Assembly: GCF_002088975.1 (NCBI RefSeq)
Contig: NZ_NCST01000132.1
Span: 62,001 to 126,000 of the forward strand
Source of the DNA: Henriciella aquimarina
Lineage (GTDB): Bacteria; Pseudomonadota; Alphaproteobacteria; Caulobacterales; Hyphomonadaceae
Length of the DNA: 64,000 bases
Direction of reading: 5' to 3'
The notes below the pieces were generated by a model, which worked only from the letters and a program-made list of their open reading frames with translations, made no database searches and had not been told where the DNA came from. The translations under genes and the position numbers were made by a program. Each line of letters opens with the position of its first letter. Positions within the stretch are counted from its first letter, which is position 1. This document shows positions 60,185 to 64,000 of the stretch, piece after piece.

Positions 60185-61143
60185 TTGCGGTCTCCTTCAT
60201 ACGGGACGGGGTCACTGCGCAGGAGGCCCTGCGGGTTCTGTTCGAGTTCACGGGTCAGCCGGTCAAGCCGGCGGATCAGGACGCGCAGGTCCTGCGCGAT
60301 CAGGCGGAAGTCTGTCACCGCATCGGTTGCCGGGCCTTCGATGACGCCGGTTGCCGCGGTAATCGCCTGTTCGCTCGATTCGATGCTGCGGCGCGCGGAA
60401 TCGGACATGCCTTCCAGTTCGGTCAGCAGGTCGCTGATCTGCGTACCGATCCGCGTCACTTCCTTCTCGGCATTCGTGCCGAGGCTGTCGAAACTGCGCG
60501 AGGCGCGGTCAATGCTCTCGGCGGCCTGGTTGACCGAAGCGAGCACTTCGGAAAGGTCTGCCGAAAGATTGCCCTCACCACTCAGGGAGCTGGAGATGGC
60601 CTCGATGTTCGCAATTGTGTTCGACACCGATTCCACATTCTCGTCGCTCAACAGCTTGCCGATGTTTTCGAGCGCGAGATTGGCCCGCCCCATCACTTCA
60701 TTGCCGCTGGAAAACAGCTCGGCCACCGGGCTTGATATCGACTTGATTTCCGGCACCTCCTGATTGGAGGCCCGCTGCAAGCGCTCGGCATCCGGCGATC
60801 CGGCATTGATCTGGACGAAGGTCACACCGGTGATCCCGGCAAATTCAATGCTGGCCGTGGAGTCGGTCTTCACAGGCGTTTCGGAATCGACGCGGATACG
60901 GGCGCGCACCTTGGAGGCATCGTTGCGGTCGATGCCGATGCTTTCCACCTCGCCCACCTTGATACCGATATAGCGCACCGAAGCGCCGTCCTCGAGATTG
61001 ACCGGGCCGTCGAAGACAATGTCATAGACATCGAAATCCTGGTTGAACTGAGACTGTCCGAGCCACAGCACAAAGCCCAGCCCTGACAGAATTGCCAGAA
61101 TGACGAAGGCGCCGATCATGGCGTAATTCGCACGCGTTTCCAT
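60181..61143 (-). CDS. mlaD: MCE-family lipid-transport protein (MlaD-like)
   Basis: 320 residues from the ATG at 61143, within a TAATG stop-start overlap with the ATPase gene; a longer start would enter that gene. One N-terminal membrane helix (AMIGAFVILAILSGLGFVLWL) then the MCE domain (VYDIVFDGPVNLEDGASVRYIGIKVGEV, GVTFVQINAG) and a long helical C-terminus (residues about 170-290), longer than Escherichia coli MlaD (about 183 residues). It binds phospholipid in the periplasm. Confidence 0.9.
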   Translation of the reverse strand: METRANYAMIGAFVILAILSGLGFVLWLGQSQFNQDFDVYDIVFDGPVNLEDGASVRYIGIKVGEVESIGIDRNDASKVRARIRVDSETPVKTDSTASIEFAGITGVTFVQINAGSPDAERLQRASNQEVPEIKSISSPVAELFSSGNEVMGRANLALENIGKLLSDENVESVSNTIANIEAISSSLSGEGNLSADLSEVLASVNQAAESIDRASRSFDSLGTNAEKEVTRIGTQISDLLTELEGMSDSARRSIESSEQAITAATGVIEGPATDAVTDFRLIAQDLRVLIRRLDRLTRELEQNPQGLLRSDPVPYEGDRK

Positions 61144-61913
61144 TACATCACTCCTGCCGCAGCCGCCCGTCCGCGCGGGCCGCCGAAATATTCCTTGATC
61201 CACGGATCATCCATGCTTCGAAGCTCGCTCATCGTGCCGACCGCAATCACACGCTTCTCCCCGAGGACGGCAATCCTGTCGCAGGTGGCCGCCAGCGTAT
61301 CGAGGTCATGTGTGACGAGAAACACTGTCAGGGCCAGTGACCGCTGCAGGTCCCGCACCAGCTTGTCGAATCCGCCCGCGGTAATCGGGTCGAGCCCGGC
61401 GGTCGGTTCGTCGAGAAAGAGGATCGGCGGATCGAGCGCCAGCGCCCGGGCGAGCGCGGCGCGCTTGCGCATCCCGCCGGAAAGATCCGAGGGAAACTTG
61501 TCGCCAGCCGAGGTTTCGAGCCCGGCCATGCGGATCTTCTGGTCTGCGAATTGCCGCATGAACGCCTTGCTGAGATGGGTGTGTTCCTTCATCGGCACCA
61601 TGACGTTTTCGCGCACGGTGAGATTGGAAAACAGCGCCCCGTCCTGGAAAAGGATCCCCCACTGGTCCTGAACCGCACGCAGGGCATCGCCTTCGAGCCC
61701 GGTCACATCCTCGCCGAAGACATCGATCGTGCCGGCGGCTGGTGGCTTGAGCCCCACGATCGCGCGCAACAAGACCGACTTGCCGCTGCCCGACGGGCCG
61801 ATCACGCCGAGGATCTCGCCTTCGCGCACATCGAGATCGAGATGCTCGTGCACAACGTGAGGGCCATAGGCTGTCTTCAGGTCCCGGACCTGGATGGCGA
61901 TGCGCTCCGTCAT
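61143..61913 (-). CDS. mlaF: Lipid-transport ATPase (MlaF-like)
   Basis: 256 residues. Walker A GPSGSGKS at 39-46, signature LSGGM at 144-148, Walker B ILFLDEP at 164-170 and the H-loop TH in FLVTHDLDTL. It couples ATP hydrolysis to the MlaE permease. It overlaps mlaE by 4 bases and shares one base with the mlaD start. Confidence 0.93.
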   Translation of the reverse strand: MTERIAIQVRDLKTAYGPHVVHEHLDLDVREGEILGVIGPSGSGKSVLLRAIVGLKPPAAGTIDVFGEDVTGLEGDALRAVQDQWGILFQDGALFSNLTVRENVMVPMKEHTHLSKAFMRQFADQKIRMAGLETSAGDKFPSDLSGGMRKRAALARALALDPPILFLDEPTAGLDPITAGGFDKLVRDLQRSLALTVFLVTHDLDTLAATCDRIAVLGEKRVIAVGTMSELRSMDDPWIKEYFGGPRGRAAAAGVM

Positions 61914-63040
61914 ATGTCGAGCTCCATGTAGAAGACCGCGAACAGGGCATCGATGACGATGATCGAGAACAGCGCCTGCACGACCGACTTTGTGGTGGAG
62001 CGCCCAAGCGACTGGACACTGCCGCCGACCTGCAGCCCCTGACGGCAGCCGATCAGGGCGACCACCATGCCAAAGACCGGCGCTTTCGACATGCCGACCC
62101 AGAAATGCTGCAGCGGCACTGTGTCCTGAAGACGGTTGAAGAAGACCGTCGGATTGATGTCGAGCGCCACCCAGCTGACAAAACCACCGCCGCCAATGCC
62201 GAAGAGCACGGCAACCAGCGTCAGGACGGGGGTCATGATGAGCATGGCAAAGGCACGCGGCACGACAAGGACATCCATCGGGTCGAGCCCGAGCGTCTGC
62301 ATCGCGTCGACCTCCTGATACATGCGCATCGCGCCGATCTGGGCGGTAAAGGCGGAATTCGTCCGCCCGGCCAGAATGACGGCAGTCAGGATCACGCCGA
62401 ATTCGCGCAGCACGGCGATGCCGACAAGCTCGACGGTAAAGATGGTGGCGCCGAATTCGCTCAGCGTCGTTGCGCCGATAAAGGCGATAACCATACCGAC
62501 GAAGAAGGAGAGGAACCCGACAATGGGCACCGCATCGAGGCCGCTATCCTCCATGACAGAGACAAGCGCGGTCCAGCGCATGCGTGCCGGCCGGAGGATG
62601 GCCATCAGCATCGAGGTCAGCGTGTCACCAAGAAAGGCCAGCATATCCAGCCCCTCATTGATGAAGCGCATCGTGGATCGCCCGGTGCGCTCGAGCAGGT
62701 CGACGAGACCAAAGGTTTGCTTCGGCTCGGCTTCTTCTTCCGGACCAGGCCGCAACGCTTGCGCCTGAGCGACCAGGGCTTTCATGCTCTCGGAGCCGTG
62801 CGTGATGGTCACGCTCTCAAGCCCTGCCCGGCAGGCGAGCCTGTCCAGCAGGAAGGCTGCCGCGGTATCGAAGCGACCGACATTCGAGAGATCGGCTTCC
62901 AGGCGCGTGAGGCCATCGGTCTCAAGCGCCTTGAGAGACGGCTCGACGGCATTCAGCGTATGCACGCCCCAGTCGCCCTCAAGCCTGAGGGTACCGGTGC
63001 CATCATGGGTGTCAAAGTCGAAGCGTGGTGTCGTCGGCAT
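61910..63040 (-). CDS. mlaE: Lipid-transport permease with N-terminal STAS domain (MlaE-like)
   Basis: About 376 residues from the ATG at 63040; a TTG at 63058 is the other candidate and neither has a strong binding site. An N-terminal STAS-like domain (FDFDTHDGTGTLRLEGDW to about residue 100) takes the place of a separate MlaB. The MlaE permease core follows: GFLSFFVGMVIAFIGA, AVILAGRTNSAFTAQIGAMRMYQEVDAM, LGIGG-type loop and KAPVFGMVVALIGCRQGLQVGG. It is first in the operon and divergent from the epimerase gene. No MlaC-type carrier gene is in the window. Confidence 0.92.
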   Translation of the reverse strand: MPTTPRFDFDTHDGTGTLRLEGDWGVHTLNAVEPSLKALETDGLTRLEADLSNVGRFDTAAAFLLDRLACRAGLESVTITHGSESMKALVAQAQALRPGPEEEAEPKQTFGLVDLLERTGRSTMRFINEGLDMLAFLGDTLTSMLMAILRPARMRWTALVSVMEDSGLDAVPIVGFLSFFVGMVIAFIGATTLSEFGATIFTVELVGIAVLREFGVILTAVILAGRTNSAFTAQIGAMRMYQEVDAMQTLGLDPMDVLVVPRAFAMLIMTPVLTLVAVLFGIGGGGFVSWVALDINPTVFFNRLQDTVPLQHFWVGMSKAPVFGMVVALIGCRQGLQVGGSVQSLGRSTTKSVVQALFSIIVIDALFAVFYMELDI

Positions 63041-63143
63041 AATTCGCTTGAGGCTCAATTCCTGTTTACCTTAACACCCGACCTTTAAGGATGGCGCAGG
63101 ACCATCTGTAAAATTCAATCAAAGTCAGGCACATTTGCGAAAC

Positions 63144-64000
63144 ATGATCACACTTTCCGTCGAAACCGTTTCCTCGCCGCTCGCCAGACGCTTCTCGATC
63201 TCGCGGGGGGCGAAGACCTCGGCGGAAACGGTCCGCGTTACGCTCGAACAGGACGGGAAACGCGGCCGGGGCGAATGCGTGCCTTATGGACGGTATGACG
63301 AGACAGTCGACTCCGTCACAGCCCAGATCGAAAACCAGCGAGTGGCGCTCGAAAAGGGGATGAACCGCCAGGCCCTGCAGGCCGCCATGCCGGCAGGCGC
63401 CGCGCGGTGTGCAGTCGACTGCGCGATGTGGGACCTTGAGGCCAAACGCTTCGGCAAGCCTGTCTGGACACTGGCCGGCCTGCCCGAACCGGCGCCGCTG
63501 GAAACGGCCGTAACCATCGTGCTCGACAACCCGGCCAGCATGGCGGAGGCTGCGAAAGACGCGCCCGGCACGCTGCTGAAGCTCAAACTCGGTGGCCCGG
63601 AAGACCTGGCCCGCGTGGAAGCCGTTCACGAGGCCCGCCCGGAAGCGAAACTGATCCTCGACGCCAATGAGGCCCTTGATGGCGGTCTCTTTCCCGAAAT
63701 TGCCCGCAAGGCGGCCGGCCTCGGTGTCGTGCTCATCGAACAGCCCTTCCCGGCTGGCCAGGACGCATATCTCCGCAAACGTCCGCCGGTCATCGCCGTC
63801 TGCGCCGATGAAAGCGTTCACACGACAGAGCAGATCCAGGACCTGGCCCAGCTCTATGATGCGGTGAACATCAAGCTCGACAAGGCGGGCGGGTTGACCG
63901 AGGCGCTGGCCATGGCCCGTGAGGCGAAAAAGGCCGGGCTCGGCATCATGGTCGGCTGCATGGTGGCCGGCTCGCTCAGCATGGCGCCGGCCGTCCTGCT
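63144..64000 (+). CDS. Dipeptide epimerase, enolase superfamily (right edge partial)
   Basis: The first 285 codons; the frame runs off the window. The ATG at 63144 opens the muconate-lactonising-type fold. All catalytic residues reached so far are present: Lys146 and Lys148 of the KxK motif, metal ligands Asp173, Glu199 and Asp222, and Lys244 and Lys247 in NIKLDKAGG. Each sits three residues before its counterpart in Escherichia coli L-Ala-D/L-Glu epimerase (Lys149, Lys151, Asp176, Glu202, Asp225, Lys247). It probably converts L-Ala-D-Glu from recycled murein to L-Ala-L-Glu. The rest of the gene lies beyond the window. Confidence 0.9.
   Translation, partial: MITLSVETVSSPLARRFSISRGAKTSAETVRVTLEQDGKRGRGECVPYGRYDETVDSVTAQIENQRVALEKGMNRQALQAAMPAGAARCAVDCAMWDLEAKRFGKPVWTLAGLPEPAPLETAVTIVLDNPASMAEAAKDAPGTLLKLKLGGPEDLARVEAVHEARPEAKLILDANEALDGGLFPEIARKAAGLGVVLIEQPFPAGQDAYLRKRPPVIAVCADESVHTTEQIQDLAQLYDAVNIKLDKAGGLTEALAMAREAKKAGLGIMVGCMVAGSLSMAPAVL

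Overview
The window looks like a high-GC alphaproteobacterial chromosome, most likely of the Caulobacterales/Hyphomonadales kind (Caulobacter, Hyphomonas and Maricaulis relatives). The pointers are a PopZ polar organiser gene, a PleC/DivJ-type (PdhS) histidine kinase, a DUF2336 gene, a degenerate EAL gene, many TonB/lipoprotein-type envelope genes, and a 12-gene type II secretion (T2SS) operon beside a large ElpS-like lipoprotein, an arrangement reported in Caulobacter crescentus. I see no insertion sequence, phage, integrase or CRISPR array. The assignment rests on gene content, not on a database search.

Layout. Positions 1-183 hold the tail of an unrecognised gene. 279-2962 is a translationally coupled pair of exported amidohydrolases whose second member has lost the metal-binding motif. 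2972-9772 holds a NUDIX hydrolase, a degenerate EAL protein, a DUF2336 protein, a family III CoA-transferase and an M1 peptidase lipoprotein. 9912-15585 has exonuclease III, ilvD, a GNAT enzyme, an aldo/keto reductase and an isoaspartyl-peptidase-type lipoprotein. 15602-21546 is a minus-strand housekeeping block: protein-L-isoaspartate methyltransferase, TolC-type protein, PopZ, valyl-tRNA synthetase. tRNA-Cys and tRNA-Asn lie at 21699-22110 with a possible small RNA between them.

The centre (22153-40729) is one functional district on the minus strand: a PD40-repeat lipoprotein, an internally duplicated 960-residue ElpS-like surface lipoprotein behind a 470-bp AT-rich control region, a TonB-dependent receptor, then gspC to gspN and a terminal small lipoprotein of unknown function. 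These read as a system for exporting proteins, displaying or releasing a large lipoprotein and importing a nutrient, perhaps during phosphate limitation. The prepilin peptidase GspO and a known pilotin are not in the window.

40888-50618 holds a ferritin-like stress protein, a LigD-type phosphoesterase-polymerase without a ligase domain, tRNA-Thr, a small OmpA-like periplasmic protein, metG, two envelope proteins of unknown role, an exported M20 amidohydrolase, an epoxide-hydrolase-like enzyme and a possible Tic22-like protein. 50694-53630 is an acyl-CoA dehydrogenase pair with a small secreted protein gene between them. 53806-59567 has a conserved unknown protein, aminopeptidase N and the PdhS-family kinase. 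59564-63040 is an Mla/MCE-type lipid-transport operon (permease, ATPase, MCE protein, auxiliary lipoprotein). The window ends inside a dipeptide epimerase gene that keeps every catalytic residue visible so far.

Starts were moved inward where a better ribosome binding site, signal peptide or family N-terminus supported it; each such choice is stated in the entry.
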